This document shows, one piece after another, positions 13,927 through 13,927 of a stretch of 13,927 nucleotides of DNA. The DNA is from Myxococcaceae bacterium (lineage in GTDB: Bacteria > Myxococcota > Myxococcia > Myxococcales > Myxococcaceae). A program made the position numbers and the translations under genes. The notes under the pieces were generated by a model. That model had not been told where the DNA came from. It ran no database searches and was given only the letters and a program-made list of their open reading frames with translations. Location: the NCBI GenBank assembly GCA_018262385.1, contig JAGSPQ010000007.1:1-13927 (forward strand). Reading direction: 5' to 3'. Position 1 is the stretch's first letter; the number at the start of each line of letters is the position of its first letter.

Positions 13927-13927
13927 C

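Overview
The window is GC-rich DNA whose codons mostly end in G or C, and many genes start with GTG or TTG. Gene content includes an MCE/Mla lipid transporter, a very long multi-receiver hybrid kinase, FecR-type periplasmic proteins, TPR lipoproteins and a type IV pilus/type II secretion ATPase tail. Together these point to a Gram-negative bacterium with an outer membrane, most like Myxococcota or the former Deltaproteobacteria. This placement is inferred from gene style, not from a marker gene. I see no rRNA, tRNA, CRISPR array or insertion sequence. Gene packing is tight.

Layout. (1) Positions 1-2323 (+): the end of a GspE/PilB-family ATPase, then an exported protein with a CsgG/TolB-like N-terminal domain and a probable outer-membrane barrel, then a TPR lipoprotein. 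(2) Positions 2437-3567 (+): a protein with three LysM domains and a GH19 lysozyme/chitinase domain but no signal peptide. It converges, with a 1-bp gap, on lexA (3569-4234, -). A 22-bp palindrome and a TTGACA element lie just upstream of lexA and look like an autoregulated SOS promoter. (3) Positions 4393-7690 (+): a small lipoprotein, then an MlaE-like permease, an MlaF-like ATPase and an MlaD-like MCE protein, forming a probable phospholipid transport operon. (4) Positions 7763-13824 (+): a 1109-aa soluble protein (REC-GAF-PAS-HisKA-HATPase-REC-REC-degenerate GGDEF), a membrane sensor kinase with a Cache-like periplasmic domain, and a broken FecR-domain gene. These three abut or overlap and probably form one signalling operon. 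(5) The right edge holds the C-terminal end of a possible minus-strand gene.

How it fits together. The transporter operon would move lipid between inner and outer membranes. The signalling operon behind it could sense envelope state: the membrane kinase (HK) has no response regulator of its own, and the hybrid protein offers three receivers. That link is inference.

The observations most worth checking are the broken FecR gene, which looks like an internal deletion at a short repeat; the everted LexA operator; the leaderless-looking TTG start of the hybrid kinase; and the signal-less LysM-GH19 hydrolase paired with lexA.
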